Positions 37,143 through 45,952 of a stretch of 64,000 bases of DNA are shown piece after piece. A model generated the notes under the pieces. The model ran no database searches. It had not been told where the DNA came from and saw only the letters and a program-made list of their open reading frames with translations. Within the stretch, counting starts at the first letter, position 1. Each line of letters begins with the position of its first letter. Source of the stretch: Sanderia malayensis (taxonomy: Eukaryota; Cnidaria; Scyphozoa; Semaeostomeae; Pelagiidae); contig RQOL01000618.1 in assembly GCA_013076295.1 (NCBI GenBank), forward strand, positions 4,154,001 to 4,218,000, read 5' to 3'. Position numbers and translations under genes: made by a program.

Positions 37143-39648
37143 TATAGAGTTAAATACTAGACATTAGAGCCCCCTTGACTTGCACAAGAAGATTGACATT
37201 GAGGTGGATGTAATAATATAGCTAGATCCACCCCACTTCTCCCATCCCACCGATTGTTACAGCTGTCAATCAAACGCTCTGCACGACGATGTGAACTGGT
37301 TGGACTTTGGACATATGTAATCACACAGAATAAGAAGAGAATAATTCTCTCCCTATTCTGTGATTAATGTTATCTCAAGAAATTCGGGCGTAATTCCCCA
37401 ATGATATTAAAGAAAGTCAAAGGTAAACCAGCACCATGGCTTAGCAATGGGGTAAAGGCTCTCATGAATGATAGAGATAAACTGCTCAGGAGATCAAGGC
37501 GTACAAGGAAAGAACCCGACATTTCTGCATATAAGCGAAAGCGAAATGAAGTCAAAATTGCAGTCAAGAGAGCAAAGTCCGACTACCACAAGAAATTACT
37601 GAAGGAGGGTGCCAATGATCCAAAAAAATTCTGGAGGGCATTGAAATCAATATATCCCACCAAGGTGAACGAAAGGGAGGCTATGAAAACTTTGGATGTT
37701 GACGGTGTCAAAATAAAAGATCCACACGTCATCTCCGACGCTTTCTGTTCGTTTTTTACAAGCATTGTAACAACCTTAAAGGAGAAGGCCTTTCCATTAT
37801 GTAATTTTAGTTGGAAAATACCATCGGAAATGTCAAAGAAAACTGATCAAAATTTCATATTCAAAGTAGTATCGCGGCGTGAGGTCGAACAACAGCTGAA
37901 GTCAGTAAAAAGAAACAAAGCAACAGGATTAGACGATCTACCTCCAGGCCTTATCAAAGATTCAGCTGAACTGATATCTGCTCCATTAGCACACTTAATA
38001 AATTTGTCGCTGAAAACCAGCATCTTTCCAACTGACTGGAAGGCGGCAAAGGTTATTCCAACCCATAAATCAGGCGTACACTCTAACCCAGATAATTATA
38101 GACCAATATCGGTGCTACCTGTGATTTCTAAAGTCATTGAAAAAATCATTCATCGCCAACTCATAACCTATCTTGACAAGAACAATTTGCTTACAAAGTC
38201 TCAGTTTGGCTTCCGGCCGAAACTGTCCACGGAATATGCAGTAACTATACTGCTGGATAGCATTAGAGTCAACGTTGATAAAGGCATGTTGGTCGGAGCG
38301 ATATTTGTCGACCTTAGCAAAGCTCTCGACACCGTAAGTCATGCAATGTTGCTAAATAAACTCCCTCTTTATGGTGTTGAAGGAAAAGAGCTAGAGTGGT
38401 TCAAGGATTACCTTTTCTGTCGGAAAGCAAAAGTAGCCTATAACGGTTGTCTTTCCAAGGAGCATGCATTGCTGACCGGAGTACCACAGGGGTCAATATT
38501 GGGTCCTTTATTGTTCTTGATTCTGCTCAATGATGTTGTAGACGTAATTGATCACTCGAGCATCTTGAAATATGCTGACGACACAGTCTTGTATGTGGCT
38601 GGCAAGGACGTACAGTCTATCAACGCCAAACTGTCAAAGGACATGGATTGTTTAATAGACTGGCTAAAGAGCAACGAACTGGTTCTAAATTTGAAGAAAG
38701 GTAAAACAGAATCCCTTCTCTTCGGCACGTCACAAAGGATTGCCAAGCAAACTGAGCCACTCGAAGTCAAACTCTCGAATCAAACTGTCATCAACAACAC
38801 AGCGGAATACAAATATCTTGGTGTTCGCGTAGATAGCTCGCTAAACTTGAACTCGAATTTCAACACTTGTTACAAAAAAGCGTCCTCTAGGCTAAGAATA
38901 TTAGCAAAAATAAGATCGTATATTGATCAAGCCACAGCTACCACAATTTATCAATCAATGATACTACCATCATTCACATACTGTGGCATTCTACAATTGA
39001 AATACAACAATACCCAGTTGAGCAGGCTCTCATCACTCCACTCACGTGCCAATAAAATAGTCCTGCGAGATGTAACACCAAACCAGAAGCTTACGTTAGT
39101 CATCAATGCAAACAAGACTAGGGCATGCAAGCTGGTACGAAAATGTATAGTGAAGGAGGCATGTGATCAGCTGCAGAATCATTTCACGTTGCAACAGCAT
39201 GAAAAGCAGACTCGAAACAATAATTATACGTTAAAACTACCAAGGATAAAAACTGAGTACGCGAGAAAATCATTTATGTATATGGGTGCGATAGTGTACA
39301 ACGAATTACCGCTCGATATTCGTAAAATTGAGAGTTTCAGTGAATTTGAGAAACAACTTAAAGAACATTTTAAATGAAATATCACATCGGAAGCTCTGGA
39401 CATAAACAATTAATCTTTTCCCTTTTTATAAATCTGTATTATTTTATATATCTGTACATTTTTTAACTGTAAATATTTAGGGTAGTAAAGTTAAGGCATA
39501 GGGCACAGGACACACATTAATAACAGCAGTTTACAGTTGAAGTGTTCATCCTGTATAAATATTCGTTTTATTATTATTATTATTATATCTATACGAAACG
39601 AAACGACAATAATACACCAGACACCAATGTCCAGTATTTAACTCTATA
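37143..39648 (+). mobile_element. Composite element: LINE ORF enclosed by terminal inverted repeats
   Basis: TATAGAGTTAAATACTAGAC at 37143 is mirrored by the inverse at 39629-39648 (about 27 bp with three or four differences). GGTGAG lies directly outside both ends (37137-37142 and 39649-39654), a 6-bp direct duplication. The interior is a LINE body (ORF 37401-39377) ending in an ATT/TTA microsatellite near 39570, as LINE 3' tails do. A palindrome at 37319-37367 (AATCACACAGAATA and its inverse) lies before the ORF. LINEs do not make terminal inverted repeats, so either a 5'-truncated LINE landed in a small DNA transposon or the two moved as one unit. Confidence 0.65.
37401..39377 (+). CDS. 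Non-LTR retrotransposon reverse transcriptase (jockey/CR1-like)
   Basis: An uninterrupted 658-residue frame. Residues about 1-80 are the basic linker normally found between endonuclease and RT (KPAPWLSNGVKALMNDRDKL). The RT fingers and palm follow: NYRPISVLPVISKVIEK, motif A with FVDLSKALDTVSH, GVPQGSILGPLLFL, and motif C YADDTVLY, so the catalytic aspartates are present. The C-terminal thumb-like region ends at residue 658. The apurinic endonuclease domain that should precede it is absent, so the copy is 5'-truncated and not autonomous. The absence of stops indicates a recent insertion. The CR1/jockey grouping is from the motifs; the clade is not fixed. Confidence 0.85.
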   Translation: MILKKVKGKPAPWLSNGVKALMNDRDKLLRRSRRTRKEPDISAYKRKRNEVKIAVKRAKSDYHKKLLKEGANDPKKFWRALKSIYPTKVNEREAMKTLDVDGVKIKDPHVISDAFCSFFTSIVTTLKEKAFPLCNFSWKIPSEMSKKTDQNFIFKVVSRREVEQQLKSVKRNKATGLDDLPPGLIKDSAELISAPLAHLINLSLKTSIFPTDWKAAKVIPTHKSGVHSNPDNYRPISVLPVISKVIEKIIHRQLITYLDKNNLLTKSQFGFRPKLSTEYAVTILLDSIRVNVDKGMLVGAIFVDLSKALDTVSHAMLLNKLPLYGVEGKELEWFKDYLFCRKAKVAYNGCLSKEHALLTGVPQGSILGPLLFLILLNDVVDVIDHSSILKYADDTVLYVAGKDVQSINAKLSKDMDCLIDWLKSNELVLNLKKGKTESLLFGTSQRIAKQTEPLEVKLSNQTVINNTAEYKYLGVRVDSSLNLNSNFNTCYKKASSRLRILAKIRSYIDQATATTIYQSMILPSFTYCGILQLKYNNTQLSRLSSLHSRANKIVLRDVTPNQKLTLVINANKTRACKLVRKCIVKEACDQLQNHFTLQQHEKQTRNNNYTLKLPRIKTEYARKSFMYMGAIVYNELPLDIRKIESFSEFEKQLKEHFK

Positions 39649-39667
39649 GGTGAGAGGTGGACATTTC

Positions 39668-41917
39668 ATGCTGATGATAATGGAATCGTTAAACAGCTTT
39701 CTAAAAGATGTCAACGACTTGCAGTCATTTGGAAGCTATTTGGAAACAGTTTCCATGTTTCCTATTTTTCAAATTTCTCATCTTATTCTTATTGCTGTGG
39801 CTCTAAGATCTCGTTCAGGTAAAATAACCTTTTTAGGCCCCTTTTCTCCCCGCCCCTTTTATTTTTTCCTTTATTTAGAATTGAATTTATTGAGCGGAAT
39901 GGGCAAAATAAATACAACCTTTACCTTAGTTTTCATGGCATTTTGCTGCAAATGGCCACCAAATGACCACCGGATGTTTTATTTAATGACGTCATTTTGG
40001 CACAATTTTAGGTGCCATGACTTTTTCCAACTGCGGCGATGCTTCAATTAAACGCTTGGGGGCGTTTATTAAATTTTGGTAAATTCATTTTTGCACCATA
40101 ATTAAACACACATAACATGTACTTACATTTTATTTTTCATTTTTCCTCAAAAATTTTTCGCTGCCCTTCGGTAGCTACATCAGTGAGTTCTCACTGATGT
40201 AGCTACCGAAGGGCAGCGAAAAATTTTTGAGGAAAAATGAAAAATAAAATGTAAGTACATGTTATGTGTGTTTAATTATGGTGCAAAAATGAATTTACCA
40301 AAATATAATTTGTCCTACAACACACGCGATCTGTTAAAGAGGCTAGCGCTAAATGTTAGCAAAAGAAATATTGGCGTTTATTAAATTTTTTCGATATTGT
40401 AGGGGGCGTCTATTCGAGGGGGCGTTTAAAAAAGAGAAGCGTTTATTAATTAAGTGGCTGCGGTTATTGAAAAACATTTTGAAATAGGGGGCCTTTATTC
40501 GAGGGGGGTGTTTAATCGAAGCATCACGGTATCCTTTGCCAAACGCTTTGGTGATATAATTTACAAGATCAATAAATTCTCCAGTGTTAAAATTTCAAAA
40601 TAATTGTTTTGCATTGATTCCTTGCCTTAACAGGTTCCCATGAATTTGCCAAAGTCCACCCACTTTCCAGCTGGTTTGTTTGTATTACATCATGTTATGG
40701 TGGAAGTATCATTCAGAACGTTCTGTTGGCACAACCAATTATGATTGTGCTTAAAGATGAACGAAACTTTGTTGTTGGCTCACTGATATGGTAGTGCATT
40801 AATATTGTCTACTTTAACAGTAGCCTGTAGAGACTTCATCCCAGTTGTATACAACGATGGTGGTTTGGGGTCTAGGGTCTATTCATTATCTCACAATGAC
40901 CACACTGCCATCTTGAAAATCTTTTAATTCACCTTTGCTTATTTCAGGTACTTGGTGTTCTTTAGTCCAGCTGATATTGTGTGGAAAATTCTTGAATTTA
41001 AGATCTCAAGGGTATGCAAAATTTTGATTCATCCTTGTTAAGCAAAACTGTTGTGATCACGTATTCAGTTTTACATGTTGTGTAAGGAGTGTGTTCATAT
41101 ATTCTGACCAAACCTGCCCCATTTCATGTGTGTTTTGACAGGCTCTACTTCGTGTTTTGAAAGAGGTTCACAGAGTTAGAATGATTCAAAATGGTATTGC
41201 TCTAGCCGCAAAACTTCACCCAGATTCTTGGCTAATCATAATTATAATTGGGGCAGTAAGAGGTATTTGTACCACGCAGTTGTATTCCATCCAGCAGTCA
41301 TTAGATACAATTAGCTTATGTAAATTCTTACACTGGATAACACAGACTTTTATTCCCCTTGTAACTTCAACATTAGTTTAATCGGATGAAATGAAAAGAT
41401 TCAGATTAATGGAATAAAATATAAGATGAAATTTTGTAAATCAGCTTGCAGGTGTTTGATTGAGGATGTTTTGTTTTTGAAGGTAGTGGAGCAAAGTTTC
41501 TTATGAAACCGTTAGATCATATTGTGAGAGGAGAGTTGATCAGTTCAAATGAGCTGCTACAGCCACATTTGTAAGTCACATATTTTACTGCCCCCCCCAG
41601 GCCTCAGCCATCTATCCTAAAGGACCCATGGTGATTTTCCAGTTGCATGAGACATTATTTCATTTCATTGCAGTGCCACAAAGTCTGCACTCCTTGTCAG
41701 TGCATTATTGTATTCAGAGGCTTTTGCTGGTTTCAATATTACAAGGCAAGTGATGGTCATATTTATAATTGCATGCTTGGTATTATTCCAAGTCGCATTC
41801 ATATTTACCAGCATCGAAGATCCATATTTGAAGGTTGAAAAGATTTTATCATATGCTTTTATGAAGCTTCCACAAGAACTGTTTTCCAAGCATGACAAAA
41901 AGAGCAAAACAGACTAG
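39668..41917 (+). CDS. TMEM38: Trimeric intracellular cation channel (TRIC)
   Basis: Six exons: 39668-39818, 40634-40790, 40948-41011, 41142-41262, 41483-41570 and 41674-41917, all in agreeing phase, 274 residues. TRIC hallmarks are in order: FPIFQISHLILI (TM1), HPLSSWFVCITSCYGGSIIQ (TM2, with the glycine-rich kink), WYLVFFSPADIVWK (TM3), the KEVHRVR segment (TM4 and lipid-binding lysine), SWLIIIIIGAVRGGSGAKFL (TM5), ATKSALLVSALLYSEAF (TM6) and a last TM before a lysine-rich tail (SKHDKKSKTD). TRIC channels sit in the ER/SR membrane and carry K+ to balance Ca2+ release. ATGs at 39668, 39674 and 39680 are possible starts; I used the first. AATAAA follows the stop by a few bases. The upstream flank was replaced by the composite element 19 bp from the start. 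Confidence 0.9.
40033..40529. mobile_element. Inverted-repeat element in TMEM38 intron 1
   Basis: GATGCTTCAATTAAACGC at about 40039 is inverted at about 40507-40524. Repeated GGGGGCGTTTATT words near both ends relate it to the element at 54460. It encloses the palindrome at 40073-40304. No target duplication could be fixed. Confidence 0.55.
40073..40304. repeat. Perfect 232-bp palindrome
   Basis: Positions 40073-40187 and 40190-40304 are exact reverse complements with only TT at the centre (40188-40189). The axis reads CATCAGTGAGTTCTCACTGATG. Such a structure would form a 115-bp hairpin in the TMEM38 pre-mRNA. Confidence 0.95.
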
Positions 41918-42095
41918 ACAATAAACTGAAATTTTGGTTTGAAAATAATGTTTTGTTATCTGCTATTCAATATAAATTCATCAGTAGAGCAAATCAGTTA
42001 AGCTTAGAAATATTTATATTCTGATTTTTATGGTTATTTTTATATTTTCTTAACTGCAATTTGACATTATATTTTATTTTACATTCTCGAGCAAC

Positions 42096-42674
42096 TCATG
42101 CCAGTTGAATCAAATAATTTCTGCACATTTCTACATATTTCTCAATTGGCTGTACAATTTTGCCTTCAATTTTGCCAAGATCATCCCATTCTCTTATATC
42201 AATAACGGCTTTGAAATTCTGCAGCTTTTCAAACTCCTTTGCCTCATCTTCTTTCATGGGTCCGCCTTGTTGAATCAACGTCTGCTTGGAAGCACTGGAC
42301 AATTTATCATGGTAATCAGCATGTTTGTAAACCAGGTATCTTTTCGCATTCACGTGATGCCTGACAAGCTGAGTTAACGACACAGGGAAGCCGAGATCTT
42401 CTAGAAATTCAGCTCCAACCACGTCATGGCGTTTTGTACCAATACCTTTGCCCATTTCCTCAAGTTTTCTGTCAAGGCCAACAAGATGACCAATGTCGTG
42501 GAACAAAGCTCCCAAAATTACTTCATTCGAATAGCCAGCTTCTTCTGCCAGCATGGCGCATTGGGTCATGTGGTCTTGCTGCGAAATATCCTCTCCAAGG
42601 TAATTGTCTGCACCACGCTTGCGGTACAAATCAAATATTGTAGACGTGACACTCCGGGCTTGTTCTTCTCTCAT
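42096..42674 (-). CDS. PhnZ-like HD-domain mixed-valence diiron oxygenase
   Basis: A single exon of 192 residues from ATG 42674. It carries the residues of the PhnZ/TmpB type HD family: Y and E of YLGEDISQQDHM with its metal-binding H, the FHDIGH core, H in KRHDVVGAEFL, H in RHHVNAKRYL, and D in REWDDLGK. LSSASKQTLIQQGGPM matches the family's substrate-loop region. Bacterial PhnZ cleaves 2-amino-1-hydroxyethylphosphonate to glycine and phosphate using Fe and O2. Animal homologues are annotated by similarity and the substrate here is unproven. The gene is convergent with TMEM38 and divergent from NDUFAF2. Being intronless among intron-rich neighbours, with bacterial homologues, it may be an old transfer or a retrocopy. 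A donor-like GGAAG/GTGAGA at about 42735 hints at a 5' UTR intron. Confidence 0.85.
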   Translation of the reverse strand: MREEQARSVTSTIFDLYRKRGADNYLGEDISQQDHMTQCAMLAEEAGYSNEVILGALFHDIGHLVGLDRKLEEMGKGIGTKRHDVVGAEFLEDLGFPVSLTQLVRHHVNAKRYLVYKHADYHDKLSSASKQTLIQQGGPMKEDEAKEFEKLQNFKAVIDIREWDDLGKIEGKIVQPIEKYVEMCRNYLIQLA

Positions 42675-43042
42675 ATTTGATCCACAAGTTTGGTTAAACT
42701 TCAGTTTTCCAGTTTTCTTCTCCTCGGCCGTTCTCACCTTCCTCCGTCACCCTCCAAGCAACACGCAAAAGGATCTATAAACCCAACCCAAACTAATCCA
42801 AAGGTCATCAAATAAGTGAGTTTATTCATCTTGACATGTTATTTCCTTCTCCTCATGTTCTCCCTTTCCTTCACTTGGCTAATCTCGCAACTTCCTGCTA
42901 AATACCCAGAACGAGGCCATTATAAGATGATACCCATTCACGTGCAAATTTTTTTTCAAAGTCAAATAGCAATTGTACTGTGCTTTTTTAGGAGTTATTA
43001 ATTTATTTTTATTATACTGCGATATCTGCAAGCCAAAATACA
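42675..43042. promoter_or_regulatory. Shared upstream region between PhnZ-like gene (-) and NDUFAF2 (+)
   Basis: Only 368 bp separate the two divergent start codons, so both genes probably use a bidirectional promoter. Part of it (42675-42740) is likely 5' UTR of the minus-strand gene. No TATA motif at a convincing distance was seen. Confidence 0.45.
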
Positions 43043-45952
43043 ATGTTAAGGAGGATAGTTTCACTCTTCTCATCTTCGAGATCGAAAAGACTGGTAGGAG
43101 AAGACCAGTATGGGAATAAATACTTTGAAATTGAAAGAGGTAAATTGTTTTGCTTTGCTTGATCAGGCCAAAACAACGTGAAACGGGATGTAAATAGAGA
43201 CCCAATTTCCCGTCAGGATTTGAAAAATTAACTGTTTTCCTAAATAGCTGATGGAAAACCCAGAAGATCAGTGGAGTGCCCGAGCATGCAACCAGCTGAT
43301 TATGAACAAGGCATGATTCCAACACAATGGGAAGGTATAATGTAATTAAATTAAAATGAACCTAACCGTCTGCTTGGCTCTCACACGTCGTGTGAAAGCA
43401 CACACAAAACTTTCAACCACTTACCGACAACGGCGGTCCTTGCCAATAAGGATGTCGATGACAGTTGGATTCCGTCGTACCCTGGGCTGACGATTCCGTT
43501 GTTATAAGTACGGACTGATTTTCATTTCCCACACGAATTGTCTCACACAACACAGGGGGGGATATCTCTTGCCAGTGGTAGTTGCTTTCTGACTCTGAGG
43601 TGCGATCGAGCTAGCTCGAAAGGGTCAATCAATGCTCGACTAGAGGCAAGACAATGGGGTAAAAGGGTGAGAGACAGTGGATGTCATATTTTCTGATGTT
43701 GCCATAACTTTTGCCGAATGCATGTAAAAGCTAACTGAGTGAGATTACACCTATTTTTATAAAAAACCAAGAGACCAATACTCGAAAATCAGGAAAGGTT
43801 AAGAAGCTGCAGTATAGGTACTCAAAAAGGCGGAAAATTCAAGAAACTCATTCCATTTGGAAAAAGTACAAAAATCCAGAATTCATATTACTTCAATGAA
43901 AATTTTGGTTGCGCTGAGTAAAACTTAAGATAAATAATAAAAGCACACGGTGATTAACATACCTTTTCATGGTTTTATTCACGTAATTTCGAGGAAATCA
44001 AAAAAATCCTGAGCAATTTTTGAGAAACTTGACTTTTCTAATTCCTCAAGGAACTCGAGCACTCACTGTCGAGATTGGTTTCTTATTCTAAAAAAAGGTG
44101 TAAATAATAATGATGTCATATTCTTTTTGTAAGCATGGGTAAGAGGCTCTATCAAGGACCCACCCACCTTACAGGTTTGTCTTGAGTCACGTGTCATTGA
44201 TCGCTTTCATATATCGATTTATGAATTGCTAGCGTTCTCGGCGCGTAATAATATTTTTAAGAAGAAGTCTAACGCTCTTTCCCAGGAATTACAAGAACAG
44301 GAGATAATGCGCAAAGTTATAATTGAAAAGGCAGCTGAAATAAAGCGCAAGGATGACGAGGTCGGTGTCATAAAACAAGTCACGTGGTGTCATTAAACAA
44401 GTCACGTGCTCTTAATTCTGCCTGGCTCGAACTCTATCTCGCTTGTTTTGCTACAGCTCTATCTTATTTGAACGAAATTTTCTGGCCCTGCAAGGCCACC
44501 GAAGAGCCAACTTTAAAAACAAACCTCTATGGCTCTATAGCTTTGGTAATTTGAACATTTTCATGCTCCACTTGGAACTCTGATATTCTATTTTCTTTTC
44601 AGGCCCAAAGGAAGGCATTTGAAGGTACCTTGTATTTCACTTTGTGTGCTGTTATTCGGGCCTAGTTTAGACAGCGCATTTTGAGCGCAGCGAATTCGAT
44701 TAATGCTCCGAAAAATCTAAATGTCAATTAAATGCGCCGGTAATTCACTGTCTAAATCCAACCGCGAATTGAATAATTAAATTCACCCATAATGTGCTCT
44801 GCCGAGCGAATTATCCGCGCATTATGCGTCTTCGATTCAGTTCCCTTCGCTGTCTAAAACCAAAAGTAATTAGCAGCGCTCTAAGGGCGCTTTTGGGCGC
44901 TTTTAATCGAATTTAATTCGCTGTGCTCAAAATGCGCTGTCTAAACTAGGCCTCATTAATGCGCAAAGATTTAATTGCATCGCATTGTTATAACCTCGGT
45001 CACGACGGACACGTGCATTATGCGGAACGCTCTGCGACAAAACATTCGTTTCGAAACAGCCGTTCATTACAACAGCGGAACAGATGCCTGTAAACAATGG
45101 ATTTTGGAACTGGACCCTATGAGTTTGCCCATGGACTCTATGTATGTACCGAATTGTTGAAATCCTTCGGCGAGTAAGTTTATCAATCAAATAAAGATCA
45201 TGCAATATTTGAATTGTCCATTTCTTCAGTTTTCATTATGTTGCGCTGATTACAGTAAACACTCACGTATATAAGGACCTGTGAATTTCCCATGAACCCT
45301 ATTGTTAAAATGCAACAATCTATTTGTTTTGAATTGCAGAAGGACTGATATCAAAGGGTGCAAAACCATCAATTAGTGAACAACAAAGACCTGGTGAGTC
45401 AAATGAAATTTTAAGGGATACCATCGTAAGACAAGGCTGAGAAATAGGAGCATATTGCCTTGCCTTCTTCCCCAGCTACTCTATGCCAACACTGTAGACC
45501 ATACACTGTCACCCTTTCTTAAGAAGCTACGAATTCAGATATAGTGAGTCTTAGAGGAAGCCAATCAATTTCGTGCAGTCCTGAAATAACTAACCTGACA
45601 AGAAACGACAGAACACAATGAAGACCTGATTAGTGAACTTTTGTGCGGATAACTGATTTGCAACTGGTTTGCTTATTGCAAATCGGTTATATGCATTTAC
45701 TTGTTGCATAGAGGTCCAGATATAATACCGTGTGTTATCCATTATTTTTTGTCAGCCGGCCACGCTTCTACTCCATTTTATGGACACCCGAACCAAGGTA
45801 CCGAGCCAACCAGTCATGGTGCGACATTTGAGCCCGGCGCTTGGAAACCAACCGCGCCAGTAAACAAAGTTGATCAACAACGCGGTGCTGAGGAAACCGA
45901 ACCGTTTCGGCCAGAAAGTTGGACGCCAAACCCAATAAAAGATGAAAAATAA
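43043..45952 (+). CDS. NDUFAF2: Complex I assembly factor NDUFAF2 (mimitin, B17.2L)
   Basis: Seven exons: 43043-43139, 43248-43334, 44134-44174, 44286-44360, 44603-44624, 45340-45393 and 45756-45952. They join in phase to 190 residues. The N-terminus carries the family core VGEDQYGNKYFEI, then DYEQGMIPTQWEAWVRGSIK and DPPT, a charged helix (ELQEQEIMRKVIIEKAAEIK), and the C-terminal GHASTPFYGH and FEPGAWKP motifs. The last of these is duplicated (FRPESWTP). NDUFAF2 is a paralogue of NDUFA12 that binds an early complex I intermediate in mitochondria and is released when NDUFA12 joins. The length exceeds the human protein by about 20 residues because of the repeated C-terminal motif. Exon 5 is only 22 bp. 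AATAAA near 46242 is a likely poly(A) signal. Confidence 0.92.
44659..44952. mobile_element. Inverted-repeat element in NDUFAF2 intron 5
   Basis: GGCCTAGTTTAGACAGCGCA at the left end is exactly inverted at the right end, and the match continues through TTTTGAGC. The interior is rich in GCGC and AATTCG words. No transposase and no clear target duplication. Confidence 0.75.

Noticed and set aside
42879..43325. 148-codon minus-strand ORF
   Set aside because: It lies antisense to NDUFAF2 exons 1 and 2, which are supported by family motifs and agreeing splice phases.
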